Shown piece by piece: positions 1-9,355 of a stretch of 64,000 nucleotides of DNA. Position numbers and translations under genes: made by a program. Within the stretch, counting starts at the first letter, position 1, and every line of letters starts with the position of its first letter. A model generated the notes under the pieces. It saw only the letters and a list, made by a program, of their open reading frames with translations, did no database searches and had not been told where the DNA came from. Origin of the DNA: Haemophilus sp. (GTDB lineage Bacteria; Pseudomonadota; Gammaproteobacteria; Enterobacterales; Pasteurellaceae); NCBI GenBank assembly GCA_019423025.1, contig JAHZCD010000007.1, positions 1 to 64,000 on the forward strand, given 5' to 3'.

Positions 1-100
1 CTCTACTGCAGAGCTCGCTGAAGATTTCGCTGATTTATCCGCTTCAGTTGCAGAGCTTGCGGAAGACTTCGCGGATTTATCTGCTGCTGTAGCAGAACTT
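1..100 (-). repeat. 42-nt tandem repeat in adhesin stalk
   Basis: Two successive stalk units of 14 residues each (two heptads: ADKSAKS then SASSA[T/V]E) are visible at the window edge with a 42-bp period (Lys codons at 67-69 and 25-27). The array continues out of the window, so copy number is unknown. Such repeats set stalk length in trimeric autotransporters. Confidence 0.7.
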
Positions 101-2433
101 AAAGCCGCTGAGGCAGCACTTTCAATTTTACTTAAGTTGCTGGTAACCACTTCCGCCGCTGATGTTGCCGCTGAAGCTGCTGTAGAGGCTAAAGAAACCG
201 CATTGCTTGCACTTGAAGCTGCTGTTTTCGCTGTTTCGTTTGTTTTATCTAATTGTGAAGTTACTGCATAAAGTTGTGAACCATTGATCGCTTCTGTTGA
301 AGTCGCGGAAATATTTCCTGCTGCAACATTGATCAATTTACGCTCATCACCTGCCGCACCGACGCTTACGAAGCTACCTGCACCTGCAACGGTTCCTTTG
401 AAGCCACTATAGGTTAAATTACCTACAGTTGCAGAAGTTACATTCGCAATTGAATGTGAGCCTGCTGTGGTTGAATGATTACCTAATACTACCGCTTCAT
501 CTAAACCCGCAGCGATATTTAAGTTATTACCCAATACGGTTGTGCCATTTGATGCAATAGTATTACCGTGTCCAATAATCGTGTTATTTTTAACGCCATC
601 TTTTACATTATTTGCAACACCTACAGCAATGGTATTTTGAGTATTATTACCAACAAGGTTATATACCCCTAACGCGGTGCCATTATTCACATTTTCGCCA
701 ACCCAAGTGCGAGCACCAACTGATGTACCATTTGTTGTGCTGTTATCTACACCAGCGTAATGACCTAATGCTGTACCATCATTTGTATTTGGACGAACAT
801 AACTTCTTGAACCTACAACGGTTGCATTCACAGAATCTTTACCCGCTGCAGAGAATTGTCCCACTACAGTCGCATTCACTGAATTTGCTTCTGCCACAGA
901 ATTAGCACCTAATACGGTTGCATTTACCGTACCTGTGCGAGCTGTACTATTAGACCCCACTACCACAGCATCTTGAGATGCTGCTGAAGCACCGTTACCC
1001 ATAGCAATTGCATTATATGCTGTTCCGGTGGTTGTGGCTCCCATACCTGCTGTAATAGAAAATATACCTTGTGCACCAGCAGATGAACGAACTGAGCCGC
1101 CATTAGTTCTTAAACTATCCTCTGAAGGAAGTCTATCTATATCCTCTGTTCCATCATTTACATGGAAATAAATGTTAGCGGCTTGGTTAGCCAACTCTAA
1201 TGCATTATTTGCGGTATTTTTTGCAGTTGTTGCAGTCATACTTGCAGTTGTAGCAATAGTTTGACTGAGATCTGCAACACTTTTTGCCGCTGTTGCTGTA
1301 GTCTGAGCATTATCTGCGGTGGCTTGTGCATTATCTGCAGCCGTTTTTGCGGCTGTTGCCGTACTTGCTGTTGAGTTTACGACTGTGATCACGTTGTAAA
1401 GCTGTGAACCATTAATCGCATCGGTAGAAGTTGCACTAATTAAGCCTGCTGAAACATATTGAACCTGTCTAGCAGAGGTACTATTACCTACTGCGAGAAC
1501 AGACGTTCCACTCGATTTACCATTATTACCAACTTCAGTTCCATTAATTGTAATTGAAGTTAATGCATTGCGACTTCCTGTAACCGAACCAGCACCTAAC
1601 GCAACATCATTAGCACCTGTTGCACTTGTATTTGTTCCAACTGCTAATGCATTATTTCCATTTGCAACTGAACCTAAACCAGTTGCAATAGCACCATCTC
1701 CAGTTGCATTGGCATTGGCACCCGTTGCAATATTTCCAGCTCCATTCGAAGTTACATTCGTACCAATGGCGATAGAACCAACTCCACTTGCAGTTGTGGT
1801 ATTAGGACCTGCAGAAATAGCGATTGTACTTTGATTGGAGGCTATTGCATTAGCACCTAAAGCGGTTGCACCTTCGCCAGAGGCTGAAGCTTTATAACCT
1901 GCTGCTGTAGCCTGTTTAGTAGAAGCGACAGTTTGAAAGCCTAATGCAGTTGAGCCACTTGCAGCAGCATTTGCATAATAACCAAAAGCTGAAGATGCTG
2001 AGCCATCATCTTTTGAAACACCAGCTTTAGCACCTTGACCAACAGATGTACCACCATTACCTCTTGTTTTAGATTCATACCCGATTGCTACAGAATTACC
2101 ACCTTGAGCAGCTGAATCTGTACCAATAGCAATATTCCCTGTATCGGTACTTGGTCCAATTCCTATTGCATTAGCTTTTTTGCCTGCATTTCCACTAATT
2201 GCAATACTATCAGCCTTTGCAAAACCATTTTCAGTATACGCAGCATTTGCATAATTAATGGCACCAGTTAAAGCTATCGCAATAGCTGATAATTTAAAAA
2301 TTCTTCCAAAGGAAGTTTTATTTTCCTGGTTATTATTCTCACATGATGCTTTAACTGCACCTTTCGCCAACTCAGACGTCACCACCAACGACTGAGTCGT
2401 ACGATTCCAAATTACTTTAAAAATCTTATTCAT
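1..2433 (-). CDS. Trimeric autotransporter adhesin (YadA/Hia type), N-terminal part, runs off left edge
   Basis: I read this frame through 811 codons without a stop; the C-terminal barrel lies outside the window. It opens with an extended signal peptide region (MNKIFKVIWNRTTQSLVVTS) followed by a hydrophobic core and probable cleavage near residue 64 (NYANA/AYTEN). Residues of about 70-320 and 470-690 are head-type repeats rich in xAIGxxA/ALGxxA steps, as in YadA-like beta-rolls. Two neck motifs (INGSQLY) end at residues 346 and 722, each after an STxA stretch, and Ala/Thr/Ser/Lys-rich stalk segments follow. At the left edge a 14-residue (42-nt) stalk unit, ADKSAKSSASSATE, begins to repeat. 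The family is a type Vc surface adhesin of Gram-negative bacteria. A GGGAG ribosome site precedes the ATG. The ligand cannot be inferred. Confidence 0.93.
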   Translation of the reverse strand, partial: MNKIFKVIWNRTTQSLVVTSELAKGAVKASCENNNQENKTSFGRIFKLSAIAIALTGAINYANAAYTENGFAKADSIAISGNAGKKANAIGIGPSTDTGNIAIGTDSAAQGGNSVAIGYESKTRGNGGTSVGQGAKAGVSKDDGSASSAFGYYANAAASGSTALGFQTVASTKQATAAGYKASASGEGATALGANAIASNQSTIAISAGPNTTTASGVGSIAIGTNVTSNGAGNIATGANANATGDGAIATGLGSVANGNNALAVGTNTSATGANDVALGAGSVTGSRNALTSITINGTEVGNNGKSSGTSVLAVGNSTSARQVQYVSAGLISATSTDAINGSQLYNVITVVNSTASTATAAKTAADNAQATADNAQTTATAAKSVADLSQTIATTASMTATTAKNTANNALELANQAANIYFHVNDGTEDIDRLPSEDSLRTNGGSVRSSAGAQGIFSITAGMGATTTGTAYNAIAMGNGASAASQDAVVVGSNSTARTGTVNATVLGANSVAEANSVNATVVGQFSAAGKDSVNATVVGSRSYVRPNTNDGTALGHYAGVDNSTTNGTSVGARTWVGENVNNGTALGVYNLVGNNTQNTIAVGVANNVKDGVKNNTIIGHGNTIASNGTTVLGNNLNIAAGLDEAVVLGNHSTTAGSHSIANVTSATVGNLTYSGFKGTVAGAGSFVSVGAAGDERKLINVAAGNISATSTEAINGSQLYAVTSQLDKTNETAKTAASSASNAVSLASTAASAATSAAEVVTSNLSKIESAASAALSSATAADKSAKSSASSATEADKSAKSSASSAVE
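1396..1425 (-). other. Neck motif (DxINGSQLY) of the adhesin, first copy
   Basis: Encodes TDAINGSQLY, ending at residue 346. In YadA-like proteins this motif closes a beta-roll head and hands over to a coiled-coil stalk. A second copy lies at 268-294 (residues up to 722), so the passenger has at least two head-neck-stalk modules. Confidence 0.85.
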
Positions 2434-2705
2434 AAAAAATGAAACTCCCTTGCATAAATTTAATAATATAAAACTATGAGCCTGCCTCAAAACACCCAAG
2501 CAGAGACCAATCCCCATTATCTAACACACGCTTAATAAAATCTAGGCATTTTCAATATAATTTATGTAAATGTATGTAAATAAATTATCCTAAAAAAACA
2601 AATACATAATTATTTTATTTTTATACTCAGAAACTATAACAAAATCCCACTCTCTGCTTTAGCAATACCGACACCTGTTTGTTATGAAAAAACGTCATTA
2701 AAATT

Positions 2706-2735
2706 GACCGCACTTTTATCTAAACAAGTGCGGTC
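2706..2735. repeat. Inverted pair of uptake sequences upstream of emrA
   Basis: GACCGCACTT (2706-2715) and AAGTGCGGTC (2726-2735) form a 10-bp stem with a 10-bp loop. Most such pairs in this window sit at gene ends as terminators; this one lies between two divergent genes, so it would block read-through in either direction or simply be an uptake site. There is no clean T-run on either side. Confidence 0.7.
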
Positions 2736-2759
2736 ATTCTTGAAATAATTTTAATTCAC

Positions 2760-2781
2760 GTTCATAATGAACGAACATTCA
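2760..2781. promoter_or_regulatory. Overlapping palindromes, candidate TetR-type operator for emrAB
   Basis: GTTCATAATGAAC (2760-2772) is a perfect odd palindrome and overlaps TGAACGAACATTCA (2768-2781), another dyad. Spaced TGAA/TTCA dyads are typical of TetR/AcrR-family operators of efflux genes. The site lies 56-77 bp before the emrA start. The rest of 2434-2836 shows no gene. The regulator itself is not in the window, so the assignment is inference. Confidence 0.4.
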
Positions 2782-2836
2782 TATTTTATAGACTGAAGCC
2801 TTTTTTACTTCAGCATTTTCTCATAAGGCTCGCATT

Positions 2837-4006
2837 ATGTCCGATCAACAAACAGATACACAAACTTCCTCAAATAATAAATCTCAACAACGTAAAAAAG
2901 GGCTTTCCATTTTTATTCTTTTGCTTCTTCTGATTGCAATCGGTTCTGCGGCTTATTGGTTTTTCTTTATTAAAGGCTTTGAATAAACCGAAGATGCCTA
3001 TGTGAGCGGCAATCAGGTGATGGTCTCATCACAAGTGTCGGGAAATATTTCGAAAATTAATGTCGATAATATGGATCCCGTACAAGCGGGCGACGTGTTA
3101 TTAGAACTGGATGATACCAATGCAAAACTCAGTTTCGAACAAGCTAAAAGCAATTTAGCCAATGCCGTTCGCCAAATTTCTCAACTGAATTACACCGTAA
3201 AACAATTGAAATCTGCTGTTCGAGCGAATGAAATCACCCTTGCTCAAGCACAAGGGAATTTAAACCGTCGCGTTCAATTAGTGAAAGATGGCGCGATCGA
3301 TAAAGAATCTTTCCAACACGCCAAAGAAGCCGTTGAACTCGCCAAAGCAAACTTAACAACCGCACAAAACCAGCTGGAGGCCAATCAAGCCTTGTTGTTA
3401 GACGGGCCTTTAAGTGAACAACCGCAAATTCAAAGTGCGGTCAGTAATTTGAAACAAGCTTGGTTGAATTTAGAACGCACAAAAATCCGCAGCCCAATTA
3501 AAGGCTATGTAGCTCGTCGCAATGCGCAAGTAGGACAAGCGGTTTCTGTTGGTGGAGCATTAATGGCAGTGGTGACTACCGATCAAATGTGGTTAGACGC
3601 CAACTTCAAAGAGACACAATTAACCCATATGCGAATTGGTCAGCCGGTTGAAATTCATTTCGACCTTTACGGCAAAGATAAAACCTTTAATGGAAAAGTC
3701 GTGGGAATTGAAATGGGTACGGGTAGTGCATTCTCATTATTACCAACCCAAAATGCGACAGGCAACTGGATCAAAGTGGTGCAACGTGTGCCTGTACGAA
3801 TTCAACTAGATCCGCAACAGCTTATTGAAAACCCATTACGTATCGGTCTTTCTGCTACAGTGAAAGTAAATGTGAGTGATAGCCAAGGCGAAACCTTGCG
3901 TAACCAGGCACCAAACACAACACTTTATTCCACCAATGTGCTGCAATATGATGAAGGTGCGGTCAATAATTTGATCGAATCCATTATTCGCGACAATAGT
4001 TACTAG
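2837..4006 (+). pseudogene. emrA: emrA, efflux membrane-fusion protein, interrupted by an in-frame TAA
   Basis: ATG at 2837 gives a short cytoplasmic head, one membrane anchor (residues about 23-45, LSIFILLLLLIAIGSAAYWF) and then KGFE, but codon 50 (2984-2986) is TAA. The same frame continues with TEDAYVSGNQVMVSSQVSG and runs to a stop at 4004-4006, giving the usual periplasmic adaptor: lipoyl-like halves, a coiled-coil hairpin (about residues 100-200) and a beta-barrel part. EmrA joins the EmrB pump to an outer-membrane channel. Without suppression the adaptor loses its anchor; a GTG at 3002 could start a soluble, unexported remnant. A GAA or CAA to TAA change explains the break; a sequencing error is possible. 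emrB follows 8 bp later. Confidence 0.85.
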
Positions 4007-4014
4007 GTTTCACG

Positions 4015-5541
4015 ATGTCGCAATCTCATTTTACGCCGGTACAAGGCGGTGCACTGGTTATTCTCACGTTAGCGCTCTCACTTGCGACTTTTATGCAGGT
4101 GTTAGATTCCACCATCGCTAACGTTGCCATTCCTACTATTGCAGGTGATTTAGGGGCTTCATCCAGCCAAGGCACATGGGTCATCACCTCGTTCGGTGTG
4201 GCCAATGCGATCTCAATTCCTATCACCGGCTGGCTAGCGAAACGTTTCGGCGAAGTGCGGTTATTTTTAATCTCAACCTTACTTTTCGTCCTTGCCTCTT
4301 GGCTTTGTGGCATTTCACATAGTTTGGAAATGTTGATTATTTGCCGCGTCATCCAAGGTGCGGTTGCCGGTCCAATCATACCGCTTTCTCAAAGTTTATT
4401 ACTCAATAACTATCCGCCTAAAAAACGAGGCATGGCACTCGCATTTTGGTCAATGACCGTGGTCGTAGCACCTATCTTCGGGCCAATTCTGGGAGGCTGG
4501 ATCAGCGATAACATTCATTGGGGTTGGATCTTTTTCATCAATGTTCCCATTGGATTAGCCGTCGTCTTAATGAGTTGGAAGATTCTAGGCAATCGAGAAA
4601 GCCAAATTTCTCATCAACCTATTGATACTGTTGGGCTTGTTTTACTGGTTCTCGGCGTAGGCTGTTTACAATTAATGCTGGACCAAGGAAGAGAGCAAGA
4701 TTGGTTTAATTCAACGGAGATTATTGTCCTCACCGTGATTGCGGTCGTGTGTTTAATCGCACTCACTATTTGGGAACTCACTGATGACAATCCCGTTGTG
4801 GATATTTCACTGTTCAAATCACGCAACTTTAGTGTCGGCTGCCTTTCAACCAGTCTCGCCTTTTTGGTGTATTTGGGGTCTGTTGTGCTTATCCCACTTC
4901 TACTCCAACAAGTTTATGGCTACACCGCGACTTGGGCAGGACTTGCAGCCGCCCCAGTGGGATTATTCCCAATTTTACTTTCGCCAATCATCGGTAAACT
5001 AGGACATAAAATTGATATGCGAATTTTAGTCACGATCAGTTTTATGGTTTATGCTTTGACCTTTTATTGGCGAGCTGTAACCTTTGAGCCTGGCATGACC
5101 TTTGCTGATGTTGCATTGCCACAATTTGTGCAAGGTTTAGCGGTTGCTTGCTTCTTTATGCCACTGACAACCATCACACTTTCTGGTTTACCACCCGAAA
5201 AAATGGCTTCAGCATCGAGCTTATTTAATTTCCTTCGAACCCTTGCCGGATCAGTGGGAACATCCCTCACGACATTTATGTGGTATAACCGCGAAGCCGT
5301 GCATCATACTCAACTCACGGAAGCGATTAACCCATATAATCCGATTTCTCAACAGTTCTTCCAAACGATGGCAAGTTTTGGTTTAAACGAACAACAAACG
5401 GCATCATATCTCGCCAGACAAATCACTGCTCAGGGCTTTATTATTGGCGCTAATGAAATTTTCTGGTTATCGGCTATCACATTCTTGGCATTATTTATTA
5501 TCGTCTGGTTCGCCAAACCACCTTTTGGAAATCGCCATTAA
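4015..5541 (+). CDS. emrB: EmrB, MFS multidrug efflux pump (DHA2, 14 TM)
   Basis: A 508-residue major facilitator of the drug:H+ antiporter-2 type. The N-terminal helix carries LATFMQVLDSTIANVAIPTI, the DHA2 motif with an acidic residue inside helix 1, followed by the loop GWLAKRFGEVR (motif A) and the antiporter motif C region around APIFGPILGGW. Length and about 14 hydrophobic segments match EmrB. It should export hydrophobic drugs and uncouplers together with EmrA and a TolC-type channel. It is intact and co-transcribed with emrA (8-bp gap), so the emrA nonsense codon would leave a pump without its adaptor. Confidence 0.93.
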   Translation: MSQSHFTPVQGGALVILTLALSLATFMQVLDSTIANVAIPTIAGDLGASSSQGTWVITSFGVANAISIPITGWLAKRFGEVRLFLISTLLFVLASWLCGISHSLEMLIICRVIQGAVAGPIIPLSQSLLLNNYPPKKRGMALAFWSMTVVVAPIFGPILGGWISDNIHWGWIFFINVPIGLAVVLMSWKILGNRESQISHQPIDTVGLVLLVLGVGCLQLMLDQGREQDWFNSTEIIVLTVIAVVCLIALTIWELTDDNPVVDISLFKSRNFSVGCLSTSLAFLVYLGSVVLIPLLLQQVYGYTATWAGLAAAPVGLFPILLSPIIGKLGHKIDMRILVTISFMVYALTFYWRAVTFEPGMTFADVALPQFVQGLAVACFFMPLTTITLSGLPPEKMASASSLFNFLRTLAGSVGTSLTTFMWYNREAVHHTQLTEAINPYNPISQQFFQTMASFGLNEQQTASYLARQITAQGFIIGANEIFWLSAITFLALFIIVWFAKPPFGNRH

Positions 5542-5557
5542 AAAATCTCAAAAAAAT

Positions 5558-5596
5558 AACCGCACTTTGATGATGCCCAAAGTGCGGTTGGTTTTT
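5558..5596. terminator. Bidirectional USS terminator between emrB and uvrA
   Basis: AACCGCACTTT (5558-5568) pairs with AAAGTGCGGTT (5579-5589); GGTTTTT follows on the plus strand and an A-run flanks the other side. It serves the convergent emrB and uvrA. Confidence 0.85.
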
Positions 5597-8428
5597 CTAG
5601 CCTTTTGCTAAGATATCTTTCAGGAATCTCGCGGTATGCGAACCTTTGACTTTAGCGACGTCTTCAGGTGTACCTGTCGCGATAATTTGGCCACCGCCAC
5701 TGCCCCCTTCAGGACCAAGATCCACAATCCAGTCTGCGGTTTTGATCACATCTAAGTTGTGTTCGATCACCACGATAGTATTGCCTTGATCGCGCAAGCG
5801 ATGTAACACTTCGAGAAGTTGTTTAATATCAGCGAAATGCAGGCCGGTTGTCGGTTCATCCAAAATATAAAGGGTTTTACCGGTATCGCGTTTTGAAAGC
5901 TCTGTCGCTAACTTAACGCGTTGTGCCTCACCACCTGAAAGCGTGGTAGAAGACTGACCTAAACGAATATAAGACAAGCCCACATCCATTAGGGTTTGCA
6001 ATTTACGCGCAATCATTGGGATCGCATCAAAAAACTCGCGAGCTTCTTCTACCGTCATATCCAACACTTGGTGAATGGTTTTACCTTTGTATCGGATCTC
6101 CAAGGTTTCACGGTTATAGCGTTTACCTTTACATTGATCACAAGGCACATACACATCCGGCAAGAAGTGCATTTCAACTTTCAGCACGCCATCACCTTGG
6201 CACGCTTCACAACGTCCACCACGCACGTTAAAGCTAAAACGACCAGGGTTATAACCACGCGCACGCGCTTCTGGCACGCCTGCAAATAATTCACGAATTG
6301 GGGTAAATAATCCCGTGTAAGTCGCCGGGTTAGAACGCGGTGTACGACCGATCGGGCTTTGGTTAATATCGATCACTTTATCGAAATACTCCAAGCCTTC
6401 AATGGATTTATAAGGCGCAAAATCCGTTTTTTCCGCACGATTTAAAGCATTTTGAGCCAGTGGGAATAAGGTATCATTGATTAGCGTTGATTTGCCTGAA
6501 CCTGATACCCCCGTGATACAAGTAAATAAGCCCACTGGAATTTCTAAATTCACGCCTTTCAGGTTATTCCCTGTCGCGCCTTTTAATTTTAAAAGTTTGC
6601 TTTTATCAAGTGCGGTTCGTTTTTTCGGAATTTCAATTTTTTCTTCACCCGATAAGAACTTACCCGTAATCGAATTTGGGTTCGCCATAATCTCTTTGGC
6701 TGTACCTTGTGCAATCACTTGGCCACCGTGTACACCCGCGCCAGGGCCAATATCAATAATATGATCGGCTTCTCGAATGGCGTCTTCATCATGTTCCACC
6801 ACGATCACGGTGTTACCCAAATTACGCAAATGAATCAGCGTATTTAACAGACGTTCATTATCGCGTTGATGCAAACCGATAGAAGGTTCGTCCAACACAT
6901 ACATGACCCCCACTAAACCTGCACCAATCTGACTTGCAAGACGAATACGTTGCGCTTCACCACCTGAAAGGGTTTCGGCTGAACGAGAAAGGGAAAGATA
7001 ATTCAAGCCCACATTCACTAAAAATTCTAACCGCTCTCTGATCTCTTTCAGGATTTTTTCTGCAATTTGTGCTTTTTGACCGGTTAAAGTAAGCCCTTGG
7101 AAAAACTCAAGGCTTTCACCAATACTTTTCTCTGAAATTTGTGGCAAGTTAATATTACCGATATACACGTTACGAGCTTCAGGGCGAAGACGCGAGCCAC
7201 CACAATCTGCACAAGGGCGGTTGCTGATATTTTTCGCCAATTCTTCGCGTACAGACATGGATTCCGTTTCTTTGTAACGGCGCGCCATGTTATTCAAAAT
7301 CCCTTCAAAAGGATGTTTGCGGATCACCACATCACCACGGTCATTCATGTATTGGAATTCAATTTCTTCCTTGCCTGAACCATGCATCACAATATCTTTA
7401 ATTTTTTGTGGTAAATCTTCGTATGGCGTTTCAATATCAAATTTATAATGTTTCGCCAACGAGGTAAGCATTTGATAGTAATAGAAATTGCGACGATCCC
7501 AACCTTTCACCGCACCGCCTGCGAGAGAAATGCTTTCATTTTGCACCACACGGCTTTCATCGAAGAACTGCTGAACACCTAAGCCATCACAAGTCGGACA
7601 CGCCCCTGCCGGGTTATTAAATGAGAACAAGCGAGGCTCTAATTCTGGTACGGAATAGCCACAATGCGGGCAAGCAAAATTTGCCGAGAAAACCAACTCT
7701 TCAGCTTTAGGATCATCCATATCAGCCACAACTGCCGTACCGCCTGAAAGCTCCAAAGCCGTTTCAAAAGATTCTGCCAAACGCGTGGCTAAATCTGACC
7801 GCACTTTAAAGCGATCCACCACCACTTCAATGGTATGTTTTTTCTGTAAAGCAAGTTCTGGCGGATCAGATAAATCACAGATTTCACCATCAATTCTTGC
7901 ACGAATATAACCTTGTGCCGCCAAGCTATCTAACAGCTTAACATGCTCACCTTTGCGGTTTTTCACCACGGGCGCAAGCAACATCATTTTGCTTTCTTCA
8001 GGCAAGCTTAGGACTTTATCCACCATTTGGCTGATGGTTTGTGCCGTTAATGGCACATCATGATCCGGACAACGCGGCTCCCCTACGCGAGCAAACAGCA
8101 AACGCAGGTAATCATAAATTTCGGTGATCGTGCCCACTGTTGAACGCGGATTATGAGAAGTGGATTTTTGCTCAATAGAAATCGCCGGCGACAAACCCTC
8201 AATCGAATCCACATCTGGTTTTTCCATCAAAGAAAGGAATTGACGCGCATAAGCTGAGAGCGATTCAACATAACGGCGCTGCCCTTCCGCATAAAGCGTA
8301 TCAAATGCTAAAGAAGATTTGCCCGAACCGGACAAGCCTGTAATCACAATTAATTTATCGCGCGGAATGGTTAAATTGATGTTTTTGAGGTTGTGGGTTC
8401 TAGCCCCACGAATGTCGATAGTATCCAT
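5597..8428 (-). CDS. uvrA: UvrA, excinuclease ABC subunit A
   Basis: A 943-residue damage-sensing ATPase of nucleotide excision repair; it loads UvrB onto lesions. Two ABC modules are visible: Walker A GLSGSGKSS (residues 31-39) and GVSGSGKSTLIND (about 640), with two LSGGEAQR signatures. Zinc modules appear as CPHCGY, CPTCDGLG and CEACQGDG/CDQCKGK. Length matches E. coli UvrA (940). Start MDTIDIRGARTHNL is the conserved N-terminus. It diverges from ssb, as in enterobacteria, across an SOS-like box. Confidence 0.97.
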   Translation of the reverse strand: MDTIDIRGARTHNLKNINLTIPRDKLIVITGLSGSGKSSLAFDTLYAEGQRRYVESLSAYARQFLSLMEKPDVDSIEGLSPAISIEQKSTSHNPRSTVGTITEIYDYLRLLFARVGEPRCPDHDVPLTAQTISQMVDKVLSLPEESKMMLLAPVVKNRKGEHVKLLDSLAAQGYIRARIDGEICDLSDPPELALQKKHTIEVVVDRFKVRSDLATRLAESFETALELSGGTAVVADMDDPKAEELVFSANFACPHCGYSVPELEPRLFSFNNPAGACPTCDGLGVQQFFDESRVVQNESISLAGGAVKGWDRRNFYYYQMLTSLAKHYKFDIETPYEDLPQKIKDIVMHGSGKEEIEFQYMNDRGDVVIRKHPFEGILNNMARRYKETESMSVREELAKNISNRPCADCGGSRLRPEARNVYIGNINLPQISEKSIGESLEFFQGLTLTGQKAQIAEKILKEIRERLEFLVNVGLNYLSLSRSAETLSGGEAQRIRLASQIGAGLVGVMYVLDEPSIGLHQRDNERLLNTLIHLRNLGNTVIVVEHDEDAIREADHIIDIGPGAGVHGGQVIAQGTAKEIMANPNSITGKFLSGEEKIEIPKKRTALDKSKLLKLKGATGNNLKGVNLEIPVGLFTCITGVSGSGKSTLINDTLFPLAQNALNRAEKTDFAPYKSIEGLEYFDKVIDINQSPIGRTPRSNPATYTGLFTPIRELFAGVPEARARGYNPGRFSFNVRGGRCEACQGDGVLKVEMHFLPDVYVPCDQCKGKRYNRETLEIRYKGKTIHQVLDMTVEEAREFFDAIPMIARKLQTLMDVGLSYIRLGQSSTTLSGGEAQRVKLATELSKRDTGKTLYILDEPTTGLHFADIKQLLEVLHRLRDQGNTIVVIEHNLDVIKTADWIVDLGPEGGSGGGQIIATGTPEDVAKVKGSHTARFLKDILAKG

Positions 8429-8466
8429 AAAAAAAGCGATTGCCTTAAGAAAATAAATTCAAAAAT

Positions 8467-8482
8467 TGCGACCATTATCGCA
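8467..8482. promoter_or_regulatory. CRP-S (competence) site upstream of ssb
   Basis: TGCGA-CCATTA-TCGCA is a perfect dyad with the TGCGA/TCGCA half-sites that distinguish Sxy-dependent CRP-S sites from ordinary TGTGA/TCACA sites in Pasteurellaceae. It is centred about 116 bp before the ssb ATG. ssb is a known member of the H. influenzae competence regulon, which supports the call. Confidence 0.75.
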
Positions 8483-8493
8483 TATTTCAATAT

Positions 8494-8509
8494 CTGTGCA
8501 AATATCCAG
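8494..8509. promoter_or_regulatory. LexA (SOS) box between uvrA and ssb
   Basis: CTGT-GCAAATAT-CCAG matches the CTGT-N8-ACAG consensus with one mismatch. It lies in the uvrA-ssb divergent gap, where E. coli also has a shared SOS box. Confidence 0.6.
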
Positions 8510-8590
8510 TTAATTTTTATGGATCTTTTGTTTCTTTTAAGGCAAAATAGCCAAAATTTTTCACCTTATTTCTAAAATATAGAGGATTCT

Positions 8591-9058
8591 ATGGCAGGTA
8601 TTAATAAAGTAATCATCGTGGGTAATTTAGGTAATGATCCTGAAATCCGCACGATGCCAAATGGCGAAGCGGTAGCAAATATCAGCGTGGCAACAAGTGA
8701 AAGCTGGACAGATAAAAACACAGGCGAACGTCGTGAAGTGACCGAATGGCACCGTATCGTGTTATATCGTCGTTTAGCAGAAATTGCGGGGCAATACTTA
8801 CGCAAAGGTTCACAAGTTTATGTTGAGGGTCGTTTAAAAACCCGCAAATGGCAAGATAACAATGGCCAAGATCGTTACACCACTGAAATCCAAGGTGATA
8901 ACTTACAAATGTTAGGTGGTCGTAATCAAGAGATGGGCGGTTATGCACCTGCACAATCAGCGCCACAACCAAGCTACCAATCTCGTCCAGCACAATCTGC
9001 GCCGGCACCACAAGCTGAGCCGCCAATGGACGCATTTGATGATAACATTCCATTCTAA
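8591..9058 (+). CDS. ssb: SSB, single-stranded DNA-binding protein
   Basis: A 155-residue SSB. Residues about 5-110 form the OB-fold (INKVIIVGNLGNDPEIR, then WHRIVLYRRLAEIA and YVEGRLKTRKWQD). A Gln/Pro/Ala-rich linker leads to the conserved acidic tip MDAFDDNIPF that docks repair and replication partners. It coats single strands in replication, repair and, in naturally competent Pasteurellaceae, incoming transforming DNA. A CRP-S site and a near-consensus LexA box upstream suggest control by both competence and DNA damage. Confidence 0.97.
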   Translation: MAGINKVIIVGNLGNDPEIRTMPNGEAVANISVATSESWTDKNTGERREVTEWHRIVLYRRLAEIAGQYLRKGSQVYVEGRLKTRKWQDNNGQDRYTTEIQGDNLQMLGGRNQEMGGYAPAQSAPQPSYQSRPAQSAPAPQAEPPMDAFDDNIPF

Positions 9059-9086
9059 ATTGTATTGATACAAGATTATCTATACG

Positions 9087-9118
9087 AAGAGAGGCCTTTC
9101 ATTGAAAGGTCTCTTTTT
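9087..9118 (+). terminator. ssb terminator
   Basis: AGAGAGGCCTTTC and GAAAGGTCTCT form an imperfect stem (GG bulge) around ATT, followed by TTTTT. The remaining 9119-9355 shows no supported gene. Confidence 0.65.
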
Positions 9119-9355
9119 ATCTCTCATTTTGACATCAATTATTCGTATGCCTTATCTCGATCAAGCACTAAAACGCAATAAATATTCAATTTATTGCACC
9201 GCATCCGAATCTAATATATCTTTATTTGAATACTGGAAAATAGTATAGATATCAAGGAGAACATTTCTTAGATGGGCAACATCACTCGAATCAGGAAAAA
9301 GAAAACGATGTATCTTTGCTTTATTTCCTTTGAACATCTTTAGGAGTAAGAATAT

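Noticed and set aside
1568..1834. Plus-strand Ala/Pro/Val-rich open frame inside the adhesin
   Set aside because: It is the complement of the repetitive head repeats; the minus-strand adhesin frame is continuous and has diagnostic motifs.
3002..4006. A genuine shorter emrA starting at GTG 3002
   Set aside because: It would lack the membrane anchor and any export signal; the anchor is encoded in the same frame just upstream, so an interrupted full-length gene explains the data better.
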